Positions 1-5,656 of a stretch of 9,079 bases of DNA are shown piece by piece. How positions within the stretch are numbered: the first letter of the stretch is position 1; the number at the start of each line of letters is the position of its first letter. The DNA is from SZUA-430 sp044375275 (GTDB taxonomy: Bacteria; Pseudomonadota; Alphaproteobacteria; Micropepsales; Micropepsaceae): positions 1 to 9,079 of the forward strand of contig JBILMZ010000142.1 in the NCBI GenBank assembly GCA_044375275.1, in the 5' to 3' direction. Below the pieces are notes generated by a model. It was not told the origin of the DNA. It worked only from the letters and a program-made list of their open reading frames with translations, and made no database searches. A program made the translations under genes and the position numbers.

Positions 1-697
1 AGGGGCTTTCCTGAACGCGGGCCTTGAGCTGAGACAGGTTGTCATTTTCGGGTGCCTGGTCGCGCAGCTTGATCTGCGCTGCAACGGCCGTCACTGCTTC
101 ATGGTTGCGATGCTCTGGCGGAACGATCTCAAGTGCCTGTTTCGCCCGGTCAATGTCGCCGCTTGCCAGATAGCATTTTGCAATACCTCCCAGAGCGGCC
201 GGGTTCTGAGGCTCGTCCTGCAGAATGCGCGCGTAGGCTTGCGCCGCTGTGGCCAGATCGCCAGCATCAAAGGCTTCCGTTGCCAAGGCCAGAAGTTCGT
301 CGGTGACCGAAGGACCAGCGTCACCTGCCAGCCGCTTTATGAAGTCCTTTACTTCGGACTCCTTGATGGCGCCCATGAAACCGTCCACGGGTTGCCCGTT
401 CCGGAATGCGTACACGGCCGGGATCGACTGAATGCGCAGTTGGGCCGCAATGCGCTTGTTTTCGTCAATGTTGATCTTGACGAGTTTCACGGCACCCTTG
501 GCTTCGCGAACGACTTTCTCCAGTACGGGGGTCAACTGACGGCAAGGGCCGCACCAGGGCGCCCAGAAATCCACCAGAACAGGTACTTCGCGGGATGCCT
601 CCAGAACGTCAGCGACAAACGTCCGCTCTGACGTGTCCTTGATCAGATCGTCTGCAGAAGGAGCGGGTGCCGGGTTTTGTCCAATAATCGATTGCAT
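1..697 (-). CDS. cnoX: Thioredoxin domain + TPR protein, CnoX-like (3' end beyond window)
   Basis: An open frame starts at the ATG at 697 and reaches the left edge without a stop, giving 232 residues; the C-terminus is missing. Residues ~20-125 form a thioredoxin fold with the redox motif WCGPC (Cys49 and Cys52) and the cis-proline in SIPAVY (Pro93). Residues ~132-215 are Ala-rich helical TPR-like repeats. This architecture is that of CnoX/YbbN chaperedoxins, cytoplasmic holdases that protect clients from aggregation and mixed disulfides and pass them to GroEL/DnaK systems. E. coli CnoX lacks the full CxxC; this one keeps it, so it is probably also a real thiol-disulfide reductase, as described for Caulobacter CnoX (from memory). 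AAGGAAG lies about 10 nt before the start. It sits 100 bp downstream of the tRNA-editing gene on the same strand. In many alphaproteobacteria a LON-domain gene follows; that part is outside this window. Confidence 0.93.
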   Translation of the reverse strand, partial: MQSIIGQNPAPAPSADDLIKDTSERTFVADVLEASREVPVLVDFWAPWCGPCRQLTPVLEKVVREAKGAVKLVKINIDENKRIAAQLRIQSIPAVYAFRNGQPVDGFMGAIKESEVKDFIKRLAGDAGPSVTDELLALATEAFDAGDLATAAQAYARILQDEPQNPAALGGIAKCYLASGDIDRAKQALEIVPPEHRNHEAVTAVAAQIKLRDQAPENDNLSQLKARVQESP

Positions 698-783
698 TGC
701 AGACGATCTTCCTTGTGTTTCCCATCAAGATGGTGAGGGGAGGGCTGCTTGCCAAGCGGCCCCGGGTTTTCTCTCAGTTTCCG

Positions 784-812
784 AGTATAGCCTGACCCTA
801 TATCTGCGGAAA
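784..812 (-). promoter_or_regulatory. Possible sigma-70 promoter for the thioredoxin gene
   Basis: Reading the minus strand, TATACT (789-784, 5 of 6 to the -10 consensus) follows TTTCCG (812-807, 3 of 6 to the -35) with a 17-nt spacer. It overlaps the last codons of the upstream editing gene and would give a leader of about 80 nt. The -35 is poor, so this is only a candidate; co-transcription from further upstream is equally possible. Confidence 0.22.
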
Positions 813-1304
813 GCGCAGGCGGAGCGGGGTGTGGCCCTGCGCTTCCGCGAATTTCAGCAGGTCCGCACTCGAAATACCGGTGGTGGCGGTGTTTGCCAGG
901 GGGTGAAAGTTCAAGAGGTTCATTTCGAGCATGGTTTCGTCGAACAGGGCCGTTACGGCCTTCTGGCGATCGTTGATCAGTGAAAACGGGGTCACCGAGC
1001 CCGGTTCCACACCGAGGTGCTGTCGCAGCAGATCCGCAGAAGCAAATGAAAACCTGCCACTCACACCCAAAGCGATCGACAGCGCCTTCAGGTCGACCTT
1101 CACATCCTCGAGCGTGACAGCAAGGAAGAGACGGCCCTTGCGGTCTCTCAGGAACAGGTTTTTCGTGTGTCCTCCGCTGATGTCTCCCCGCCATGTGCGT
1201 GCTTCGTCCACGGTGAATACCGGTGGATGCTGAACGGTTTGGCTTGCAATTCCGAGGCGCGCGAGTTCTGCCAAAAGCTCCTCTTGTGAGGCGGGCCGTG
1301 TCAT
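798..1304 (-). CDS. Free-standing prolyl-tRNA editing protein (YbaK/ProXp-ala family)
   Basis: A 168-residue single-domain YbaK/Cys-tRNA(Pro) deacylase-fold protein, which hydrolyses mischarged aminoacyl-tRNA(Pro) in trans in the cytoplasm. It resembles the ProXp-ala (PrdX) branch, which clears Ala-tRNA(Pro). Visible signatures are GGHTKN with the catalytic-type Lys48 and Asn49, a GxxxP loop (GSVTP, residues 102-106), the LIND segment, and FHPL..(T)ATTGIS around His134. The length suits the family (~165-175). Two starts are possible: GTG at 1310, or ATG at 1304. I chose the ATG because AAGGTG ends 3 nt before it; the GTG would lie inside that SD and itself has only a weak GGA 9 nt upstream. 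The gene diverges from the secreted-protein gene at 1343, so its own promoter must overlap that gene's 5' end. The alternative specificity (Cys-tRNA(Pro)) is less likely given the GxxxP loop. Confidence 0.92.
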   Translation of the reverse strand: MTRPASQEELLAELARLGIASQTVQHPPVFTVDEARTWRGDISGGHTKNLFLRDRKGRLFLAVTLEDVKVDLKALSIALGVSGRFSFASADLLRQHLGVEPGSVTPFSLINDRQKAVTALFDETMLEMNLLNFHPLANTATTGISSADLLKFAEAQGHTPLRLRFPQI

Positions 1305-1342
1305 GTTCACCTTGCGTGATCCATCGTCAGAGGAATCCTGTC

Positions 1343-2308
1343 ATGCGGCAGAGCCATCCGGTTGCCTGGTCTGTATTTGTGCTTGTCATCATGGTGGCGA
1401 CGATGTGCGTCCAGGCTGTTTCGGCTGCCCCATTGAAGATTACCAAACGCGAGATCAAGCAGCAAAAACCTACTCACGAAATCGACATTTCCTATCCGCT
1501 GACAGGGTTGGCACGGATTGATGCAGAGATTGAGCCATGGGCGCGGAAGCTTGCAGCCGACTTTGCCTCGGAAGCGACGGAAGCGGGGGAGACGAGGCCG
1601 TGGAGTTCCGAGCTCTCGTTCGAGGTTCCGAGAAACGACGGAACTGTGCTGTCCATCGTTTTCTCCCACTACACCTATACGGGCGGAGCCCACCCCAACA
1701 GCAGTTACCGAACATTCCATTTCCTCCTGCCGGACGGGTACCGGGCAGACATGGCGGAACTGTTTTCTCCGCGAGGCATCCGGCGGATCAGTGACATTTC
1801 GATATCGCAACTCAAGCAGGAGATGACAGGGCCCGACGGGATGAGCGACACCGACTGGATCAAACGCGGGGCTGGTCCCAATGCCAGAAACTTCCAGAAC
1901 TTCGTCTTGTCCCCCAGTGAGCTTACGATTCTGTTTGACGCCTATCAGGTGGCGGCCTACGCGGCCGGTCCCCAGGAGGTGAAGATCCCGCTATCCCAAC
2001 TGCGGGATACCCTGCGGCCTGATCCTCGCGCGCCTGCTGCTTCCTTTGACTGCCTGGCTGCGCGGGGGCCCATAGAAACCGGCATCTGCTCTTCCCGCGA
2101 CCTGGCTCGGCTGGACCGGCTTATGGGGGAGGCCTATCTCGACGCGCTGACCTGGGAAGGGGATGAAGCGAAGCGGCGGGCCCTGCAACAGGGCCAGCGC
2201 GCCTGGGTCGCGCAGAGAGACGCTGCCTGCGGCAATGCCGGGGCGCGTGTCGTTGCCTGCCTGACGCCCCTGTATGAGGCCCGGATCAAGGTGCTCAATG
2301 CACGCTGA
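1343..2308 (+). CDS. Secreted DUF3298-type protein with C-terminal LprI-like (DUF1311) domain
   Basis: A 321-residue exported protein. Residues 1-28 form a signal peptide: a short basic start, a hydrophobic stretch, and a VSA-A cleavage site. Cys22 is not in a proper lipobox, so it is probably soluble in the periplasm. Residues ~45-225 match the DUF3298/RsiV-like fold, with YTGGAHPN, a following HF..LPDG.R.D..ELF segment, and a 'VLSPSELTILFDAYQVAAYAAGP' style strand near the end. Residues 234-321 are an LprI-like domain with four cysteines (237, 249, 296, 306), likely two disulfides, plus LDRLMGEAY and a Q.AW...RD.AC helix. LprI-type domains are associated with lysozyme inhibition or cell-envelope roles; what this fusion binds is unknown. 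The start is decided by AGAGGA (1329-1334) 8 nt before the ATG; an in-frame upstream extension to 1223 would run antisense through the editing gene and is rejected. Confidence 0.88.
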   Translation: MRQSHPVAWSVFVLVIMVATMCVQAVSAAPLKITKREIKQQKPTHEIDISYPLTGLARIDAEIEPWARKLAADFASEATEAGETRPWSSELSFEVPRNDGTVLSIVFSHYTYTGGAHPNSSYRTFHFLLPDGYRADMAELFSPRGIRRISDISISQLKQEMTGPDGMSDTDWIKRGAGPNARNFQNFVLSPSELTILFDAYQVAAYAAGPQEVKIPLSQLRDTLRPDPRAPAASFDCLAARGPIETGICSSRDLARLDRLMGEAYLDALTWEGDEAKRRALQQGQRAWVAQRDAACGNAGARVVACLTPLYEARIKVLNAR

Positions 2309-2411
2309 TGCGTCGATTTAGAAAGGCTTTCACGAAAATCTGGCAGATTTCCTTCGCTGGACCATATTGCCAAGGGCGTGCCTTTCAGTCATAAACCTCG
2401 GCCTCATACGC

Positions 2412-2435
2412 GGGTGCGGGAGCAATCCCACACCC
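2412..2435 (+). other. Hairpin just upstream of tRNA-Gly
   Basis: GGGTG (2412-2416) pairs with CACCC (2431-2435). One C/A mismatch follows, then GGGA pairs with TCCC around a GCAA loop. It ends 7 nt before the tRNA. The sequence after it is not T-rich, so it is not a classical intrinsic terminator. It could be a structured pre-tRNA leader or a weak 3' end for the gene finishing at 2308. The rest of 2309-2411 holds only a small AAATCT-GGC-AGATTT hairpin (2336-2350). Confidence 0.45.
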
Positions 2436-2442
2436 TTGGAGC

Positions 2443-2517
2443 GCGGGCGTAGCTCAGGGGTAGAGCATAACCTTGCCAAGGTTAGGGTCGGGCGTTCGAA
2501 TCGCCTCGCCCGCTCCA
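2443..2517 (+). tRNA. tRNA-Gly (anticodon GCC)
   Basis: A complete 75-nt cloverleaf with encoded CCA. The acceptor stem is GCGGGCG paired with CGCCCGC, discriminator T2514, and CCA at 2515-2517. The D arm is AGCTCAGGGGTAGAGC. The anticodon stem TAACC/GGTTA closes the loop TTGCCAA, with GCC at 2475-2477. The T arm has loop TTCGAAT, and a G-T wobble closes its base. It reads the GGC and GGU glycine codons. TTTT follows at 2519-2522. No integrase or direct repeat of the tRNA 3' end is seen, so there is no sign that it is used as an attachment site. Confidence 0.97.
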
Positions 2518-2584
2518 ATTTTCGGTCCGCAGGGATCGGATCATTACCTCACCATCCCGATCAAGAGACTGTCCCCGCATGGGG

Positions 2585-2626
2585 AAAAAACTTGCGTTGA
2601 CGTCAGCAATCCGGACGCGTGACCTA
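2585..2626 (+). promoter_or_regulatory. Candidate promoter for the methyltransferase gene
   Basis: A six-A tract (2585-2590) precedes TTGACG (2597-2602, 5 of 6 to the -35). With a 17-18 nt spacer the -10 would be TGACCT or GACCTA (2620-2626), which is weak. The A-tract could act as an UP element. No TGATC-type ECF motif is present on the plus strand between the tRNA and the gene, unlike the region in front of the oxidoreductase. Confidence 0.35.
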
Positions 2627-2652
2627 AACGTAATGCACTCAGGAGGCTTGTT

Positions 2653-3822
2653 ATGGGTCTGATCCCGAAGTCAATTCTGCGCTCACGCTGGCTTGATGCG
2701 ATCCGCCGCATCGAGGCCGGCCAACTGACGTTTGTCGAGCCTAACGGCGAGCGACACGTGGTCAAGGGACCCGTGGAGGGTCCGATCGCCACTTTCAAGA
2801 TCCACGACTGGGATGTGATAGACCGGGCCGTGTCTCGTGGCGATATCGGTCTGGGCGAGGACTACATCGCCGGGGCCTGGGAAACCGACAGTGTCGAGGC
2901 CCTGATTTCACTTTTCCTGCTCAACCTTGACCGGTTTGAGGGCTACGCGCACGGAAGTATCTGGAACAGGATCGGCTTTGTGATCCTCAACACGTTGCTT
3001 CGGCGTAACAGCCTTAGCGGCAGTCGCAAGAACATCGAAGCGCACTACGACGTGGGAAATTCCTTCTACTCCTTGTGGCTCGACGAGACGATGACCTACT
3101 CGTCAGCGCTCTATGAACGCGATCAGGCACTGCTGGAGGAGGCGCAGAAGTCAAAGTACCAGCGCATCCTGAACAGGATTGGTCCCGACAAGTCACGGGT
3201 TCTGGAGATCGGATGCGGTTGGGGCGGCTTCGCTGACATTGCCACCCATCGTGCTCACGAGGTCACCGGCATTACCGTTTCGCCATCACAGCATGCCTTT
3301 GCAACCGAGCGCCTTGCCGGAAGAGCCGATGTTCGTCTCGAAGACTATCGGCTCACCAAGGGCACCTTTGACGCCATCGTTTCCATCGAGATGTTCGAGG
3401 CCGTGGGCGAGCGTTACTGGCCCCAGTATTTCCAGGTGCTGTCCGAGAGACTGAAGCGCGGTGGGCGCGCCGTCCTGCAGGTCATCACCATTCGGGATGA
3501 CCTGTTCGCCGGCTATCGCACACGTAGCGATTTCATCCGTCAGTATGTCTTCCCCGGCGGGATGCTGCCGTCGGTATCCGGGCTTGTGCGCGAGGCTGAT
3601 CGTGCAGGCCTCAAGACCGTTGATGTGTATGGTTTTGGACAGGACTATGCCCGCACACTGCGCGCGTGGTCAGAACGCTTCTCCGCCGCCGAAGACCGGA
3701 TCCGCGCGTTGGGGCATGGCGATGACTTTGTCCGGAACTGGCAGTTTTACTTCGGAATCTGCGCAGCTGCGTTCGCCGTCAATCGTACAAATGTCGTTCA
3801 GGTGGAGTTGGCTCATGCATAG
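2653..3822 (+). CDS. Cyclopropane-fatty-acid-synthase-like SAM methyltransferase
   Basis: A 389-residue cytoplasmic or membrane-peripheral enzyme that should transfer a methylene or methyl group from SAM to the double bond of phospholipid acyl chains. Residues 1-115 are the lipid-binding N-terminal region. HYDVGNSFY (131-139) and MTYSSALY (147-154) are CFA signatures. VLEIGCGWGGF (183-193) binds SAM. MFEAVGE (247-253) holds Glu249, matching E. coli Glu239. FIRQYVFPGG (294-303) and Tyr332 in DYARTL are conserved. Two positions differ from E. coli Cfa: the pocket Cys139 is Ser151, and His266 is Ile278 (VITI). The product may therefore be a methylated unsaturated chain (UfaM-like) and not a cyclopropane. 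The start is fixed by AGGAGG (2641-2646), 6 nt before the ATG. It overlaps the next gene by 8 bp, implying one mRNA. Confidence 0.92.
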   Translation: MGLIPKSILRSRWLDAIRRIEAGQLTFVEPNGERHVVKGPVEGPIATFKIHDWDVIDRAVSRGDIGLGEDYIAGAWETDSVEALISLFLLNLDRFEGYAHGSIWNRIGFVILNTLLRRNSLSGSRKNIEAHYDVGNSFYSLWLDETMTYSSALYERDQALLEEAQKSKYQRILNRIGPDKSRVLEIGCGWGGFADIATHRAHEVTGITVSPSQHAFATERLAGRADVRLEDYRLTKGTFDAIVSIEMFEAVGERYWPQYFQVLSERLKRGGRAVLQVITIRDDLFAGYRTRSDFIRQYVFPGGMLPSVSGLVREADRAGLKTVDVYGFGQDYARTLRAWSERFSAAEDRIRALGHGDDFVRNWQFYFGICAAAFAVNRTNVVQVELAHA

Positions 3823-4348
3823 TCTTGTTCGTCTCCTGGCTGTTCTTGCAATATCGTTCGCGACCATCCTTCCTGCCGCTGCACGGCCGCCCGAGCTGGG
3901 CGGAGTGGTGCAGGCGAAGGAGCCCTATGGCCGCGCGTCGCTGACCTGGCTCTTTCTCAAGGCCTATGATGTCAGCCTCTGGACCGATGCGCCGCGCTGG
4001 TCGATGAACGAGACGTTTGCGCTCACAATCGAATACAACATGTCGTTCACCCGCGAAGAAATTGCGGAGCGGACGATTGAAGAGATGCGTCGTGTTGCGC
4101 CCGGCATTGCTGCGGCGAAGTTCGCAGGTTTGGGGCCGCTGCTGAGCAAGCTCCTGCCGGATGTGAAGAGTGGAGACCGGATTTCAGCCGTGCACATTCC
4201 CGGAAGGCCTGTGCAGTTTTTCCATAACGGAAAGGGCACGGGCCAGGCGGAAGTCGACGGATTTGCCGAGGCCTTCTTCGGAATCTGGCTTTCGCCTCTT
4301 AGCGCCGAGCCCGGCATTCGCAAACGCCTTCTCAGGATTGAGCGCTAA
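3815..4348 (+). CDS. Secreted chalcone-isomerase-like protein
   Basis: A 177-residue protein whose ATG lies inside the last codons of the methyltransferase gene (8-bp overlap), with GGTGGAG (3801-3807) 7 nt upstream, so translation is probably coupled. Residues 1-23 are a signal peptide ending AAA-R. The mature part has the bacterial chalcone-isomerase-like pattern: SLTWLFLKAYDVSLW, a Phe-Thr-Arg-Glu helix start, KSGDRISAVHIPG, FFHNGKGTG, and a closing FAEAFFGIWLSP. These proteins share the CHI fold, whose plant relatives include fatty-acid-binding proteins; bacterial members are not established as chalcone isomerases. From its partner and export signal I infer a periplasmic lipid- or acyl-binding or lipid-processing role in the same pathway as the methyltransferase. 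A longer in-frame reading from 3461 runs through the methyltransferase gene and is rejected. Confidence 0.88.
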   Translation: MHSLVRLLAVLAISFATILPAAARPPELGGVVQAKEPYGRASLTWLFLKAYDVSLWTDAPRWSMNETFALTIEYNMSFTREEIAERTIEEMRRVAPGIAAAKFAGLGPLLSKLLPDVKSGDRISAVHIPGRPVQFFHNGKGTGQAEVDGFAEAFFGIWLSPLSAEPGIRKRLLRIER

Positions 4349-4358
4349 AGCTCAATCC
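4335..4358. terminator. Probable bidirectional terminator over two convergent stop codons
   Basis: A perfect 9-bp inverted repeat, GGATTGAGC (4335-4343) and GCTCAATCC (4350-4358), with a 6-nt loop. The TAA of the chalcone-isomerase-like gene is in the loop and the TGA of the oxidoreductase lies in the right arm. On the plus strand AGTTTT follows. On the minus strand no T-run follows, so plus-strand termination looks stronger. It may also block read-through or protect both 3' ends. Confidence 0.55.
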
Positions 4359-5617
4359 AGTTTTGCCCAGTCCGGCCTGCAACCAAGCCGGTCGACAACG
4401 CGCAGTGCGCTGACCAGTCCATCTTCATGGAACCCGTGGCGCATGTATGCGCCGCAGTACCAGGTGTTGGATTGCCCTTGCAATTGGCGCAGGGTTGACT
4501 GAGCGACGATCGCACCGGCGTCGAATACCGGATGATGGAATACATGGCGGTCATAGACGTCGTCCGCCGACACTTCCGAGCTCGGGTTCAGTGTCACAAA
4601 GAGCGGATACGCTTCGTCGATGCCCTGCAGCCGGTTCATCCAATAAGTAACCGCCACTCCCGGTTCGTTGCCTTTTCCGTCTGACTGGTAGTTCCAGCTT
4701 GCCCAGCACCGACGCCGGCGCGGCATGAATCTCGGATCCCTGTGAAGGATGGCATCGTTCTTCTGGTAACGGATGGCGCTCAAGGCGGCGACCTCGGCAC
4801 TCGTGCCGTCAGCCAGCAACGACAATGCTTCGTCGGAGTGGCATGCCAGGACGACGTGATCGAAGGTGTGAACCTCACCGGCCGCGTCCCTGACGATCAC
4901 CTTTCCCTGATCGCGCTTTACTGACTTGACCGCGCAGCCGGTGCGGATGCGGTCGCCCAGCACCTTCACAATCCTGGAGACGTACTGCTCCGATCCGCCG
5001 TCGACCGTGCGCCATTGCGGCTGGCCGCTCATGGACAGCAATCCGTGGTTCCGGAAAAACTGGACGAACACGGAAGCCGGAAAATCCATCATCTGGCGGG
5101 GAGGGGAACTCCAGATTGCGCCCGACATGGGCAGCAGATAGAGCTGGCGAAAGCGCTCGCTCAGCCCCATCGACGAGATCAGGTCTCCCAGGCTGATGTC
5201 CGGAGACCTTTCGACAGCGCGTTCGGCTTCACCATTGAACCGCATGACCTCCCGAAAAAGCCCGTAGAATGACGGATTTATCAGGTTACTTCGTTGCGCG
5301 AAAATCGTGTTCAGGTTTTGCGCGCCCCATTCGAACGTGCCGTTGCCTACCGACATTGCGTAGGTCATGTCGCTGTCCTTTACAGGGACAGACAGCTCGC
5401 TGAAAAACGCCGTCAGATTGGGGTAGTTGCGTTCATTGAACACAATAAATCCCGTGTCGACCGGAATGATCCGGTCCGCCTGTCGAACCGTTATGGTACG
5501 GCTATGTCCTCCAACGCGGGCTTCGCGCTCGAAAAGGACGACGTCGTGCTTCCTGGAGAGCAGGTAAGCGGCGGAAAGTCCGGATATCCCCGAACCGATT
5601 ATGGCAATTTTGGACAT
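4352..5617 (-). CDS. FAD-dependent oxidoreductase, amine-oxidase-like (lipid cluster)
   Basis: A 421-residue flavoprotein. The N-terminus has the Rossmann motif GSGISG (8-13), then Glu30 for ribose binding and RVGGHSRT (34-41), the second FAD motif of the amine oxidase/phytoene desaturase superfamily. The C-terminus has a GAYMRHGFHEDGLVSA segment, where such enzymes close over FAD. Relatives are commonly coded beside CFA-like enzymes, often with a DUF1365 gene, which is not seen here. A role in desaturating or oxidising methylated acyl chains fits; whether it corresponds to UfaD or UfaO of the furan fatty acid pathway cannot be decided from sequence. The ATG at 5617 puts the FAD motif at the usual distance from the N-terminus; an upstream in-frame ATG at 5668 would overlap the transporter gene. 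There is no convincing SD, which fits the near-leaderless promoter upstream. Confidence 0.9.
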   Translation of the reverse strand: MSKIAIIGSGISGLSAAYLLSRKHDVVLFEREARVGGHSRTITVRQADRIIPVDTGFIVFNERNYPNLTAFFSELSVPVKDSDMTYAMSVGNGTFEWGAQNLNTIFAQRSNLINPSFYGLFREVMRFNGEAERAVERSPDISLGDLISSMGLSERFRQLYLLPMSGAIWSSPPRQMMDFPASVFVQFFRNHGLLSMSGQPQWRTVDGGSEQYVSRIVKVLGDRIRTGCAVKSVKRDQGKVIVRDAAGEVHTFDHVVLACHSDEALSLLADGTSAEVAALSAIRYQKNDAILHRDPRFMPRRRRCWASWNYQSDGKGNEPGVAVTYWMNRLQGIDEAYPLFVTLNPSSEVSADDVYDRHVFHHPVFDAGAIVAQSTLRQLQGQSNTWYCGAYMRHGFHEDGLVSALRVVDRLGCRPDWAKLD

Positions 5618-5621
5618 GGCA

Positions 5622-5651
5622 TCTTTACGAAGCGAACAGATTGGCGGATCA
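5622..5651 (-). promoter_or_regulatory. Candidate ECF (RpoE/ChrR-like) promoter of the oxidoreductase
   Basis: Reading the minus strand, TGATCC (5651-5646) is followed after exactly 18 nt by TAAAGA (5627-5622). The singlet-oxygen sigma factor RpoE of Rhodobacter sphaeroides uses approximately TGATCC-N18-TAAGA (from memory), so the -35 is exact and the -10 close, with one base of play in alignment. The start codon at 5617 begins 5 nt after the -10, about where transcription should start, so the mRNA would have little or no leader. TGATCC also occurs by chance elsewhere in the window, so spacing, position and gene context carry the argument. Confidence 0.45.
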
Positions 5652-5656
5652 CCCTG

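Noticed and set aside
101..631. 176-residue plus-strand open frame
   Set aside because: It lies fully antisense to the thioredoxin-TPR gene, which has a clear WCGPC site; the plus-strand translation has no recognisable pattern.
643..1194. 183-residue minus-strand open frame
   Set aside because: Same strand but another frame through the editing gene and its downstream gap; the overlapping ProXp-like frame has full family motifs and this one has none.
1317..1346. TGATCC ahead of the secreted-protein gene as a second ECF promoter
   Set aside because: At the 18-nt spacing the next hexamer is TCATGC, which does not resemble the -10 and overlaps the start codon.
2571..2590. TCCCC-GCAT-GGGGA followed by six A as an intrinsic terminator
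   Set aside because: The stem is 5 bp and the tract is A, not T, on the plus strand; on the minus strand the T-tract precedes the stem. The A-tract fits better as part of a promoter.
2443..2652. tRNA-Gly as the border of a genomic island
   Set aside because: There is no integrase, no repeat of the tRNA 3' end, and no shift in base composition across it.
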